A DNA stretch of 64,000 nt from Pontiellaceae bacterium B1224 (GTDB lineage: Bacteria > Verrucomicrobiota > Kiritimatiellia > Kiritimatiellales > Pontiellaceae). Positions 7,520-15,621 of this stretch are shown in pieces; positions within the stretch are counted from its first letter, which is position 1, and each line of letters begins with the position of its first letter. The DNA lies in the NCBI GenBank assembly GCA_029432815.1, contig JAROBA010000003.1, positions 151,582-215,581 of the forward strand, read 5' to 3'. The notes beneath the pieces are model-generated. The model saw nothing but the letters and a program-made list of their open reading frames with translations, had not been told where the DNA came from and ran no database searches. A program made the position numbers and the translations under genes.

Positions 7520-10138
7520 TCAGTTGGCGCTGATGATGCGGATGGCGTCCAGGCGCAGGCGGGCTTCGGACAGTTTGCGGTCGAGCTTGGTGATGGCTTT
7601 GCGAGCGTGCACGAGTTCTTCATCGCGAATGTTATCGTTGATCTCTTTTAGATATTCCAAACGTTGGAAATCCGTTCCCAGCGTTTCCCGCATAGATTGG
7701 CGTGCATCGGCAATGGCGGTTTCGGCCGACCGCTCCGCGAGCTCGCGGGTGGCTTCAATCATGGCCGGGATCATTTGTGTGCGAATCCCCTCATGCTCGA
7801 GCAGTCGCCACGGTTCGCCGTCTTTCAGATGGGTGGCCACGGTGTCGTCGACAGCAGTTCCGGTATGATCGACCGTAATGCTGATCGGGGTGGGCGGGAG
7901 GAAGCGGTCGGCATTGAGCGCCGGCGGTGCGATGGTTTCCAGCACATAGATGGCCTGGAGCTTCAGTGGCGCCTCCTGGGCCGGGTCGATGGCAATGGCG
8001 CAGCTACCGCGTTCGGAGCCGAGGATCACTTCATTGGCACCGGTCACCATCGGGTGGTCCCAGCTCATTAGAATATTATCCGGTCGGAGCAGGGCGTCGG
8101 CGCGATTGAAGGTGACCCGCAGTCCATCGGGCAGTAGCGGGAAAAGGTCATCGAACAGTTGGTCGGGTCGGATGTGAAAAGAGGTGGCGTCCAGCGGTTC
8201 GGCCCGTACTCCGTAATGGTCGAAGAGCTGCAGCAGATAGGTCTGCAGGTCAGCCGATTGTTCAATCTCTCTGATCTGTTCTGCCACCGCGTTTCCAATG
8301 TCTGGGCGGAAGGAGGAGAGTTCCAGCAGACGGTCGCGGCCCTCGGTAATCTGTTTGCGGAGCTTTTTATAGACCGTCTTGGTGTCGGTGATGACTTTAT
8401 CGGTGACTTTATTTAACCGGGCATCAAAACGTTCCAGCATTTCATAACCGCCGATGACCGGTTCCTCAAAGGCATTGAGGCCTTCGTGCAACCAGCGCAC
8501 AATATGTTGTTCGGGCGTTCCTTTCAGGTAGGGAACGTGGATGTGCACATCGCCGCGCTGGCCGATGCGGTCGAGCCGTCCGATCCGCTGCTCCAGCAGT
8601 TCAGGATCGCGCGGCAGATCAATCAGTACCAGATGCGAGGCCATCTGGAAGTTGCGGCCTTCGCCGCCCATTTCGGAAACGACCATCACGCGGGCGCCCT
8701 CGGGTTCGGTGAACCAGGCGGCCTGCCGGTCGCATTGGACCAACGGCATCTGTTCGTGGAAATGGGCCACATCCACTCTCGATTGACTTTTTATGGTCTC
8801 AACAATTGCCGCAACTTCGGTACGCGTGCGGCCGATCACCAGCACTTTCTCATTCGGATGACCGATCAGGAAATTAAGCAGCCACTTCAAACGCGGGTCG
8901 TCCGGGCCTAACAATGCCGCACCTTCGGGAAGGTCAAGCGGTATGGGGTCGGCGTGGCGCTTGGGAAATCCGGTCATGCATCGGCGGGTGTTGCGGAAAA
9001 TAACTCGGCCGGGCCCGTGGCGATCCAGTGCATCAGCCAGTTCAAATTTATCCATCGAGTCGAGTTGCGGTTCAAGCTCAGCTGCGACGGCTGCATAGCC
9101 ATCGTGCTCTTCCTTGTAGCTTTCGAAGTTATAATACCGCTGCGGGTCGAGCAGGCGCAGGCGGGCAAAGTGGCTTTCGAGCCCCATCTGTTCCGGGCTG
9201 GCCGTGAGCAGCAGAAGGCGCGGCGTGTTTTCGGCAATATTTTCCACCACATCGTATTCGGGGCTGGTTTGTTCCGGCGACCAGTGGAGATGGTGGGCTT
9301 CGTCGACAATAAGGAGGTCCCATTTGCAGGCGGCCGCCTGTTCAGCGCGCATGGGATTTTCTGTGAGGAACTCGACGCTCGTCAGTACCAGCTGGTCGTC
9401 GAGAAACGGATTTGCGTCGGGCGCGCCGGCTTCGATGCTCAGGCAGCGCTCTTCATCGTAGATACTGAACGAGAGGTTAAACCGGCGCAGCAGTTCGACG
9501 AACCATTGGTGAACCAGGGCGTGAGGGACCAGAATGAGGACTCGCTGAACCATACCGCAGACCATGAGCCGATGAAGAATGAGACAGGCTTCAATCGTTT
9601 TTCCCAATCCCACTTCGTCGGCGAGCAGCACGCGCGGCAGGGGACGGTTACTGACTTCCTGCGCGATGTACAGCTGGTGCGGTAGCAGGTCAACACGTCC
9701 GCCGAGCAGGCCGCGTACCGGCAGACGGCCATAGCGGTGGCGCGCATTCAGTGCGTCAAGACGCAGATCGAACAGTGCGTTGGCGTCCACATGCCCGCCC
9801 AGAAGGCGGGTTTCCGGGCGGTCAAAGCTGGAGAGATCGCTGAGATCGGTTTCAATAAGCCGCGCGCCATCGGAAGCCACATAGGTTAGCAGGCCTGAGG
9901 TCTCGTCCTCATCGACGGTTTCAACGATCAGGCGATCGCCGTTCTGCGATGCAATTTCATCGCCCGCCGCAAATCGTACGCGTTTCAGCGGGGCGTTATT
10001 GATCGCATAGTGTCGTGTTTCGTCAGCGGCGTGATAGAGCACGGCCACGGTGCGGGTTCTCACATCGATGACCAGCCCCATGCCAAGTTCAGGTTCAGTT
10101 TCGCTAATCCAGCGTTGTCCGGGAAAGTAAATATTCAT
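7520..10138 (-). CDS. rapA: RNA polymerase-associated SWI2/SNF2 ATPase RapA
   Basis: A DNA translocase that binds RNA polymerase and helps it recycle. The N-terminal Tudor-like region matches RapA closely (FPGQRWISETEPELGMG, then GLLTYV). It is followed by LLPHQLYIAQEV, Walker A as LLADEVGLGKTIEA, the DEAH box as VDEAHHLHWS, LTASPEQMG, and motifs V-VI in the C-terminal helicase lobe (SEMGGEGRNFQMA, LEQRIGRLDRIGQ). The RapA-specific C-terminal region follows. At 872 residues it is shorter than E. coli RapA (968). I chose the ATG ten codons inside the longest frame because homology begins there. A perfect palindrome copy at 7655 encodes FQRLE. Confidence 0.95.
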   Translation of the reverse strand: MNIYFPGQRWISETEPELGMGLVIDVRTRTVAVLYHAADETRHYAINNAPLKRVRFAAGDEIASQNGDRLIVETVDEDETSGLLTYVASDGARLIETDLSDLSSFDRPETRLLGGHVDANALFDLRLDALNARHRYGRLPVRGLLGGRVDLLPHQLYIAQEVSNRPLPRVLLADEVGLGKTIEACLILHRLMVCGMVQRVLILVPHALVHQWFVELLRRFNLSFSIYDEERCLSIEAGAPDANPFLDDQLVLTSVEFLTENPMRAEQAAACKWDLLIVDEAHHLHWSPEQTSPEYDVVENIAENTPRLLLLTASPEQMGLESHFARLRLLDPQRYYNFESYKEEHDGYAAVAAELEPQLDSMDKFELADALDRHGPGRVIFRNTRRCMTGFPKRHADPIPLDLPEGAALLGPDDPRLKWLLNFLIGHPNEKVLVIGRTRTEVAAIVETIKSQSRVDVAHFHEQMPLVQCDRQAAWFTEPEGARVMVVSEMGGEGRNFQMASHLVLIDLPRDPELLEQRIGRLDRIGQRGDVHIHVPYLKGTPEQHIVRWLHEGLNAFEEPVIGGYEMLERFDARLNKVTDKVITDTKTVYKKLRKQITEGRDRLLELSSFRPDIGNAVAEQIREIEQSADLQTYLLQLFDHYGVRAEPLDATSFHIRPDQLFDDLFPLLPDGLRVTFNRADALLRPDNILMSWDHPMVTGANEVILGSERGSCAIAIDPAQEAPLKLQAIYVLETIAPPALNADRFLPPTPISITVDHTGTAVDDTVATHLKDGEPWRLLEHEGIRTQMIPAMIEATRELAERSAETAIADARQSMRETLGTDFQRLEYLKEINDNIRDEELVHARKAITKLDRKLSEARLRLDAIRIISAN

Positions 10139-10204
10139 AGGAGGGCGGAGACTACGGGATTGGCACAACCGTGCAAGTCAAAGAAGGGATCTAAACGGTG
10201 GCAT

Positions 10205-10257
10205 TGCCAATGTTTGGAAGAAAACAGTACGCTTCGGATATTTACCAAGGGTTGGAA
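10205..10257. repeat. Two one-mismatch copies of the 15-bp palindrome
   Basis: TGCCAA-TGT-TTGGAA (10205-10219) and TACCAA-GGG-TTGGAA (10243-10257) lie in the 242-base gap between rapA and the next minus-strand gene. Each has one mismatch in the left half. The second touches the T-run side of the terminator at 10252-10303. Confidence 0.7.
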
Positions 10258-10303
10258 AAAAGAAAGCGGTGCAAGGAAAAGAGGAGGGAAACCTTGCACC
10301 GCC
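10252..10303 (-). terminator. Terminator-like hairpin of the Q/R-rich gene
   Basis: On the minus strand CGGTGCAAGG and CCTTGCACCG form a ten-pair stem around a purine/pyrimidine-rich loop, followed by a T-rich run ending in TTTTTT. It lies about 80 bases beyond the stop of the gene at 10381-11118. Confidence 0.7.
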
Positions 10304-10380
10304 TATATGATCCCGCGGGAACATATATACCCACACGACGAAGCTCGTACGGGGTTGTGGACATATTTATGGATATTTTT

Positions 10381-11118
10381 TTATTCCGTATCCTGCGCTT
10401 CGCGTTGTCTCCGGTTTTGACGCTGCTGGCGCATCATCTTGCGGGCATTTGCACGTTCTGTTTCTGAAATCTGGCCATCACCGTCTTTATCAAAACGTTT
10501 GAGTATCTTCTCGCGCTGTTCCGCAGTCACGTTCGGCCGGTTGTTTTCATCACGGCTAAGCCTTCGTTCCTGTCTCTGCTGCAGATTTGGCTGCTGTTGG
10601 TTTTGATTCTGGAACTGCTGACGCCGTTGCATTGCCTGCTGGCGCTGCCGTGGCGACCATTGCGGCTGATTTTGATTCTGTCCGGCCTGGATCCGGGCCT
10701 GTCGGCGGTTCAGTTGCTGCGGGGCCTGAGCCTGTAACTGCCGGCGTTGCTGTGGCCGTTGTTCCTGAACCTGTGCATTTTTCCGGCGCTGCTGGCGTTG
10801 CGGATTAAATTGGGGCATCCACTGTGGCGGGCCTTGCTCCCGCTGTGCCTGCATTCGACCATTTCTGCGGTTCAGTTGCTGCGCGGTCTGATTGCGGAAC
10901 TGTCGGCGCTGCTGTGGCCGTTGTCGCTGAACCTGTGCATTTCTACGGCGCTGCTGCTGTTGGTTCTGAGGCGACCATCCGTAATTCGGGTATTGATTGA
11001 TGTGGTTACCAGATCGTCGGCCTTCTTGCTGTTCGGTCTGTTGCCGCTGTGCTTCGGCGAATAGGGTTCCGGCAAACACGGTTGCCACGATGACTGCTGT
11101 TTTAATTCCTGATTTCAT
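10381..11118 (-). CDS. Secreted Gln/Arg-rich repeat protein with C-terminal EF-hand
   Basis: The start is the ATG at 11118, which has a GGAGG ribosome site and begins a signal peptide (MKSGIKTAVIVATVFAGTLFAEA); the open frame reaches much further upstream but without protein-like sequence. The mature protein is extremely rich in Q, R and N and contains at least two copies of a block of roughly 45 residues (NAQVQ-QRPQQRRQ, then QQLNRR and PQW). Near the C-terminus lies one EF-hand calcium loop (DKDGDGQISE) followed by a basic helix. I do not recognise the family. The composition suggests an extended, strongly positively charged secreted protein that could bind polyanions such as nucleic acids or acidic polysaccharides; that is inference. 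Confidence 0.7.
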   Translation of the reverse strand: MKSGIKTAVIVATVFAGTLFAEAQRQQTEQQEGRRSGNHINQYPNYGWSPQNQQQQRRRNAQVQRQRPQQRRQFRNQTAQQLNRRNGRMQAQREQGPPQWMPQFNPQRQQRRKNAQVQEQRPQQRRQLQAQAPQQLNRRQARIQAGQNQNQPQWSPRQRQQAMQRRQQFQNQNQQQPNLQQRQERRLSRDENNRPNVTAEQREKILKRFDKDGDGQISETERANARKMMRQQRQNRRQREAQDTE

Positions 11119-11181
11119 TTTCTGCCTCCGTCTAATTGCTTCCCCTGTACGCATGTATAACGAAGCCGAACATAAAATATT

Positions 11182-11196
11182 TTCCAATGGCTGGAA
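11182..11196. repeat. 15-bp palindrome copy, one mismatch, intergenic
   Basis: TTCCAA-TGG-CTGGAA lies about 65 bases upstream of the Q/R-rich gene start, in its probable promoter region. Confidence 0.7.
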
Positions 11197-11233
11197 AAAA
11201 ACGGCATGAGCATGCCGTTTGAGGTCAGTGTTC

Positions 11234-11608
11234 TTAATCGGAAAAGGTATGATGCCAGATAGAGGTTCCGTTGATGAGGAAGTCAATCTGGTCGGAGGCT
11301 TTACTCCACTGAAGATCGGGTTGATGCAGTTCCGGCGGTGTGTTGGTGTAGACCGGCAGGTAGAGTAGCTTGACCCAGGGTTTTTTATCGTTTTTCTGGT
11401 AATAGACTTCGTAGGAAGGTTGGTTGTCGAAATAGAAAAAAGTCCTGAGCCGAGCGGTTTTTGAACCATCCGGGGATATGATCCGAACTGTTTCATTGCT
11501 CGGTGGGGTCAGAATTCTGTAGGCAATGAAAATGACGAATAAAGCAAAAGCAATCTGCCCGAGCTTGGAGGCATTGAATAAGGTACGCTTTTTGTAGGTC
11601 TGTTTCAT
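11234..11608 (-). CDS. Small membrane-anchored protein of unknown function
   Basis: 124 residues from the ATG at 11608. A short basic N-terminus (KQTYKKR) and one transmembrane helix ([17 protein letters not shown]) put the rest outside the cytoplasmic membrane. The soluble part reads as beta-strands ([34 protein letters not shown]). I recognise no family. It lies upstream of the Q/R-rich gene on the same strand and divergent from the pseudouridine synthase. No strong ribosome site is visible, so the start is uncertain; the frame extends 23 codons further. Confidence 0.55.
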   Translation of the reverse strand: MKQTYKKRTLFNASKLGQIAFALFVIFIAYRILTPPSNETVRIISPDGSKTARLRTFFYFDNQPSYEVYYQKNDKKPWVKLLYLPVYTNTPPELHQPDLQWSKASDQIDFLINGTSIWHHTFSD

Positions 11609-11734
11609 GGGAAAGAATATCGGATATCGCACAGGGAATGTCGAACCTGGAAACGGCGCCAGGTCGGATTCGGGCAATTAGAACATCTTTCGTCTTTGCG
11701 TCTTCGTCTCTTTGCAGTCATAACTAGGCCTCTT

Positions 11735-12466
11735 ATGGAAAAACAACGAATATCAAAACTGATGGCGGGCCGTGGCATGTGCTCGCGGCGCGAGGCGGAT
11801 CGCTATATTGAGCGGGGGCTTGTTCTTGTCGACGGCGAGGTGGTTTCGGAGCTGGGCACGAAGGTGGCTCCCGATGCAAAAATCGAACTGGCCGAGGCGG
11901 GTCGGAAGCGACAGGAGCAACAGGCCACTTTCCTGATTAATAAACCGATCGGCTATGTTTCCGCGCAGCCGGAAGACGGGCATCGCCCGGCCTCTGATCT
12001 GCTGGATCGACCGAATCAGTGGAGCGAGGATCGATCGCAGCGCAAGTTTCATCATGGTCAGTTGCGGGGTTTGGCTCCGGCCGGGCGGCTGGATATCGAC
12101 TCTGTCGGCTTGCTCGTACTCACGCAGGATGGCCGTGTGGCCCGGCGAATTATCGGTGAAGATTCTGACGTGGATAAAGAATACCTGGTGCGTGTGGAAG
12201 GCGATCTTTCAGACGAAGGGTTGAAGTTGCTCAACCATGGACTGGAACTCGATGGCAAACCGCTTAAGCCTGCCAAGGTTACCTGGCAGAATGCAGATCA
12301 GCTGCGCTTCGTTCTGCGCGAAGGCAAGAAACGCCAGATTCGCCGGATGGTTGAGCTCGTCGGTCTCAAGGTTGTTGGCCTCAAACGCATCCGTATTGGC
12401 AAGGTCGTTCTCGGCAACCTGCCCGAAGGTCAATGGCGCTACCTCGGGGATCACGAGACGTTTTAG
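11735..12466 (+). CDS. RsuA/RluB/RluF-family RNA pseudouridine synthase
   Basis: Isomerises a uridine in rRNA to pseudouridine. An N-terminal S4 RNA-binding domain ([20 protein letters not shown], then LVLVDGEVV) precedes the catalytic domain with the motif [20 protein letters not shown], whose first Asp is the catalytic residue. The family's C-terminal basic motif follows ([19 protein letters not shown]). Features of the C-terminal half ([16 protein letters not shown]) point towards RluF, but the exact target base cannot be read from the sequence, so no symbol is given. The ATG at 11735 begins the conserved region; the longer open frame has no support. Confidence 0.88.
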   Translation: MEKQRISKLMAGRGMCSRREADRYIERGLVLVDGEVVSELGTKVAPDAKIELAEAGRKRQEQQATFLINKPIGYVSAQPEDGHRPASDLLDRPNQWSEDRSQRKFHHGQLRGLAPAGRLDIDSVGLLVLTQDGRVARRIIGEDSDVDKEYLVRVEGDLSDEGLKLLNHGLELDGKPLKPAKVTWQNADQLRFVLREGKKRQIRRMVELVGLKVVGLKRIRIGKVVLGNLPEGQWRYLGDHETF

Positions 12467-12524
12467 CAAAATGATTTTCACCTGAACGGTTTTAATTATT
12501 TTGCTCTAAATCATTTTGCCCTAG
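12463..12524. repeat. AAAATNATT-type intergenic repeat
   Basis: The gap downstream of the pseudouridine synthase contains GCAAAATGATTTT, TAATTATTTTGC and AAATCATTTTGCC, a partly self-complementary run of one short unit. A related arrangement fills the gap between gcvT and gcvPA (33981-34050). Confidence 0.5.
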
Positions 12525-12533
12525 GTTTTTTGC

Positions 12534-13979
12534 ATGGCCATCGAACTACGAAACATGACTGAGGGTTTTGCCGATTTTCTGCACGATGAATCGCGCCGGG
12601 AAGGGCATGCTGAAAAGATCTGTTTTCCAACCTCAGGAAACGACGTTTTCCAGGCATTGGAAATGGCACGTCAGTACAACTGGCCGGTCACGGTGCAGGG
12701 CGGGCGTACGGGAATTACCGGCGGTTGTGTTTCTGACGGCGGTCTGATTGTTAATCTCTCGCGCATGAATGCGATTGGAGAGATTGCAGACGGGCAAATG
12801 ACGGTTCAACCGGGGGTTCTGCTGGCTGATGTTCGCGCAAAGCTTCAAGGCTCCGGCCTTTTCTTTCCGTCCGACCTCACGGAGACCAGTGCGTCGATCG
12901 GCGGGATGGTGGCGAATAATGCATCTGGAGCGCGATCGTTTAAATACGGTGCGGTTCGGAACTGGATCCAATCATTGGAAGTGCTCCTCCCTCATGGTGA
13001 AGCCGTTAGATTGGAACGTGGGGTCCAGAAAGCTGAGGGGCTTTATTTCAGGATTGGGTCAATCGAGGGCGAACTTCCAAGCCTTGGAATCCCGGACGGT
13101 GTGAAAACTGCGGCCGGATATTTTGTGGAGCCGGATATGGATCTGGTCGATATGCTTGTCGGGGCTGAGGGGACGTTGGGCGTGGTGACGGAGGTTACGC
13201 TCAAGCTGCTGCCGGAACCGGAACAGATGAACGGGCTGACGGCGTTCTTTCTTTCCGAAGCGCAGGCACTTGAATTTGTGCGTTTTTTGCGCGATGGGTT
13301 TGATCCCGTTGCAATTGAGTTTTTCGACTTCCAATCATTGGAACTTTTGCGGCGTATGAAGAAGGGCGTCGCAGCCTTTGCTGACCTGCCAGCGTTGAAT
13401 CCGGAGTTTCATACGGCCCTCTATTTTGAGTTTGATTCCGAGGTTCCGGATGACGTTGTTTCAAGATGCGACGATGCGATTGACTGCTGGCTCTCGGAAG
13501 GAGAGGCTGAAATTGCGATGTTGAAAAACTTCCGGCACGCCATTCCTGAATCGGTAAACATGTTGATCGGGCAACGCAGGAAACTAATTCCGGAGCTGAC
13601 TAAGCTCGGCACCGATATGTCGGTGCCGGATGAGCGGTTGGAAGCGATGATGCAGATGTATCATGAAGGTTTGGCTGAAGCGGGACTGGAATATGTGATC
13701 TTTGGTCACATCGGTAATAATCACGTTCATGTGAATATCATACCCCGCTCGATGGAGGAATATAATCAGGGCCGGGCACTCTATCTGAAATGGGCCGAAC
13801 AGGTGGTGGCTTGGGGCGGTTCGGTTTCTGCGGAACATGGCATCGGGAAAAATAAAACAGATTTCCTGAAGCTGATGCTTGGCGGAGAAAAGCTTAAGGC
13901 CATGCAAAGCGTAAAAAAGCTCTTTGATCCAGAGAACCGGTTGAACCCCGGCAATCTATTTCCCGATGTGGATGCGTGA
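12534..13979 (+). CDS. FAD-binding oxidase of the GlcD / D-lactate dehydrogenase type
   Basis: Oxidises a 2-hydroxyacid (glycolate or D-lactate are the usual substrates) with FAD. The N-terminal half is an FAD-binding type 4 (PCMH) domain: VTVQGGRTGITGGC, then SIGGMVANNASGARSFKYGAVRNWI. The motif DMLVGAEGTLGVVTEVTLKLLPEP follows. The C-terminal cap ends with GHIGNNHVHVNIIP, EHGIGKNK and the tail DPENRLNPGNLF. The 481 residues fit GlcD. No GlcE, GlcF or Fe-S partner lies beside it, so the electron acceptor is unknown. Three good palindrome copies encode FQALE, IQSLE and FQSLE (12648, 12966, 13329), and a fourth at 13075 is read in another frame. Confidence 0.88.
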   Translation: MAIELRNMTEGFADFLHDESRREGHAEKICFPTSGNDVFQALEMARQYNWPVTVQGGRTGITGGCVSDGGLIVNLSRMNAIGEIADGQMTVQPGVLLADVRAKLQGSGLFFPSDLTETSASIGGMVANNASGARSFKYGAVRNWIQSLEVLLPHGEAVRLERGVQKAEGLYFRIGSIEGELPSLGIPDGVKTAAGYFVEPDMDLVDMLVGAEGTLGVVTEVTLKLLPEPEQMNGLTAFFLSEAQALEFVRFLRDGFDPVAIEFFDFQSLELLRRMKKGVAAFADLPALNPEFHTALYFEFDSEVPDDVVSRCDDAIDCWLSEGEAEIAMLKNFRHAIPESVNMLIGQRRKLIPELTKLGTDMSVPDERLEAMMQMYHEGLAEAGLEYVIFGHIGNNHVHVNIIPRSMEEYNQGRALYLKWAEQVVAWGGSVSAEHGIGKNKTDFLKLMLGGEKLKAMQSVKKLFDPENRLNPGNLFPDVDA

Positions 13980-14031
13980 AGCAATTCACTGCAGGGCGAT
14001 GATTGGATTAATCCCAGTCATAGCCGTCCCC

Positions 14032-14559
14032 TTAATCTGCCGGCGCATCCGGGTTCTGCTGGGCCTGTTTTTTCCGATCTTTGGAAGCCTGGCGCAGGTT
14101 CTGGAAAAACTCCTGCATCACAAAGCGGCACTCACCTTCCATCAGGCCTGCTTCCGTTTCGACGGCATGGTTGAGATCCGCTTCGTTTAGAATATTGAAT
14201 TTCGAGACGGCTCCGCCGCGGACAGGATCGGTCATGCCCCAGATCACTTTTTTCATGCGGGAAAGTACGAGGGCTCCGGCGCACATGGGGCAGGGCTCTT
14301 TGGTGACATACATGACGGCGTTGTTCAGTCTCCAGTTGCCCACGGCCTGTGTGGCCTGTGTGATGGCGAGTACTTCGGCGTGGGCGGTGGGATCGTTGAG
14401 GGTTTCGGTCTGGTTGTGCGCTTTGCCGATGACTTCGCCGTTCAGCACAATGACGGCGCCGCAGGGAACTTCGCCTTCTGCCGCGGCCTGCTCTGCTTCG
14501 CGCAGTGCCATGCGCATGAAAATAATGTCGTCTGAAAAGTTGTCCATAGGACGTATCAC
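14032..14559 (-). CDS. tadA: tRNA-specific adenosine deaminase
   Basis: Converts A34 to inosine in the anticodon of tRNA-Arg(ACG). The zinc and catalytic residues are all present: His60 and Glu62 in TAHAEVLA, and Cys90 and Cys93 in EPCPMCAGA. The start can be GTG at 14559, which overlaps the stop of the upstream lipid-kinase gene in a GTGA junction, or ATG four codons later; the overlap suggests translational coupling. The charged C-terminal tail (KDRKKQAQQ) is not part of the fold. A one-mismatch palindrome copy is at 14072. Confidence 0.93.
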   Translation of the reverse strand: MIRPMDNFSDDIIFMRMALREAEQAAAEGEVPCGAVIVLNGEVIGKAHNQTETLNDPTAHAEVLAITQATQAVGNWRLNNAVMYVTKEPCPMCAGALVLSRMKKVIWGMTDPVRGGAVSKFNILNEADLNHAVETEAGLMEGECRFVMQEFFQNLRQASKDRKKQAQQNPDAPAD

Positions 14560-15443
14560 TCTACTGTTTTCGGGATGATGACGTTGAGCGCATTCGGCAG
14601 CACCTCAATATTGATTTCCTTGTCGGTCTTGTAGATTTCACCGTCGATTTGGATCGGGGAATCGCTGGTGCGCCGCACGGTCATTTTTTTGAAATGCCGA
14701 TTGGTGACCAACGGATGGTGATGGAAGGTTTTTTCAATGAATCGATGTACCTGAGCAAGCACCATGGGCATGTCATTTTTTTCGATGGCGACCAGTTCCA
14801 GGTCGCCGCTGTCGGCTTTGGCATCGGGTGCCACCAGAAAATCGCTACCGAACTGGGACAGGTTGGCGACGGTGAAAATGAGCGGATGTTTAAAATCAAG
14901 GCGTTCACCATCGATTTCAACATGGAAGGGTTCCGCTTTGTATTCCAGCAGCTGCTGCGCACCGGCGAGAACATAGGGGACCAGTCCGCGGAACGGATAT
15001 TTCTCGAAGGTTTCAACCAACGCCCCGTCCCAGGCCATACTGCAGGTTACAAAAAACAGTCGTTCGTTGGCCTTACCGACATCGATGGGAATGGTGCAGC
15101 CGTTGAGCAACGCTTCTGCGGCGGCTGCGGGCTGCAATGGAATTTTGAAGTGCCGCGCAAATCCGTTTCCACTGCCGGCGGGCAGTACGCCGAGGCTGAC
15201 GTCGGTGCCGACGAGCGCTCCGCCAATGGTGTTGACCATACCGTCGCCCCCGACGACCAGCACAATGTCGATCCCGTATTCGATGGCGCGCTTGACCTTG
15301 GCCACGCCGTCGGCTGCGGATTGACTGAACTGGAAGAAAATGTCGTGGTCGTCGTTATCCCAGGCTTCCTGAACCGCAGTAATATAGCGGTAAGGGCCTC
15401 CCATTCCTGACTTTGGATTAATCAATACGAGAACTTTTTTCAT
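14556..15443 (-). CDS. Diacylglycerol/lipid kinase family protein (YegS/DgkB-like)
   Basis: An ATP-dependent lipid kinase of the DAGK catalytic superfamily, likely phosphorylating diacylglycerol or a related lipid at the inner membrane. Visible motifs are NPKSGMGG at the N-terminus, the signature VVGGDGMVN, then LPAGSGNGFAR, and the C-terminal DSPIQIDGE typical of the family. The 295 residues match the family size. It lies upstream of tadA with a 4-base overlap, so the two genes form an operon. The substrate is not certain: sphingoid and phosphatidylglycerol kinases share the same motifs. Confidence 0.85.
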   Translation of the reverse strand: MKKVLVLINPKSGMGGPYRYITAVQEAWDNDDHDIFFQFSQSAADGVAKVKRAIEYGIDIVLVVGGDGMVNTIGGALVGTDVSLGVLPAGSGNGFARHFKIPLQPAAAAEALLNGCTIPIDVGKANERLFFVTCSMAWDGALVETFEKYPFRGLVPYVLAGAQQLLEYKAEPFHVEIDGERLDFKHPLIFTVANLSQFGSDFLVAPDAKADSGDLELVAIEKNDMPMVLAQVHRFIEKTFHHHPLVTNRHFKKMTVRRTSDSPIQIDGEIYKTDKEINIEVLPNALNVIIPKTVE

Positions 15444-15621
15444 GGGATCTTTCTGTTTGCCAGTCTTCGGAAAAGTTGTAGCACAAGGTGGCGGCTTTGT
15501 GAACTGTTGGATGACGTAATAATCGATCTGTAAAATGAAATTTCAGGATTAAGGCGATTTTTTATATTTCCGGTGTCCGGGTTTTAATAGCTTGTGCGTC
15601 TTATACCTTTTTAAGGAAGCT

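Noticed and set aside
8636..8650. CTGGAA with weak left half inside rapA
   Set aside because: The left half does not match TTCCAA.
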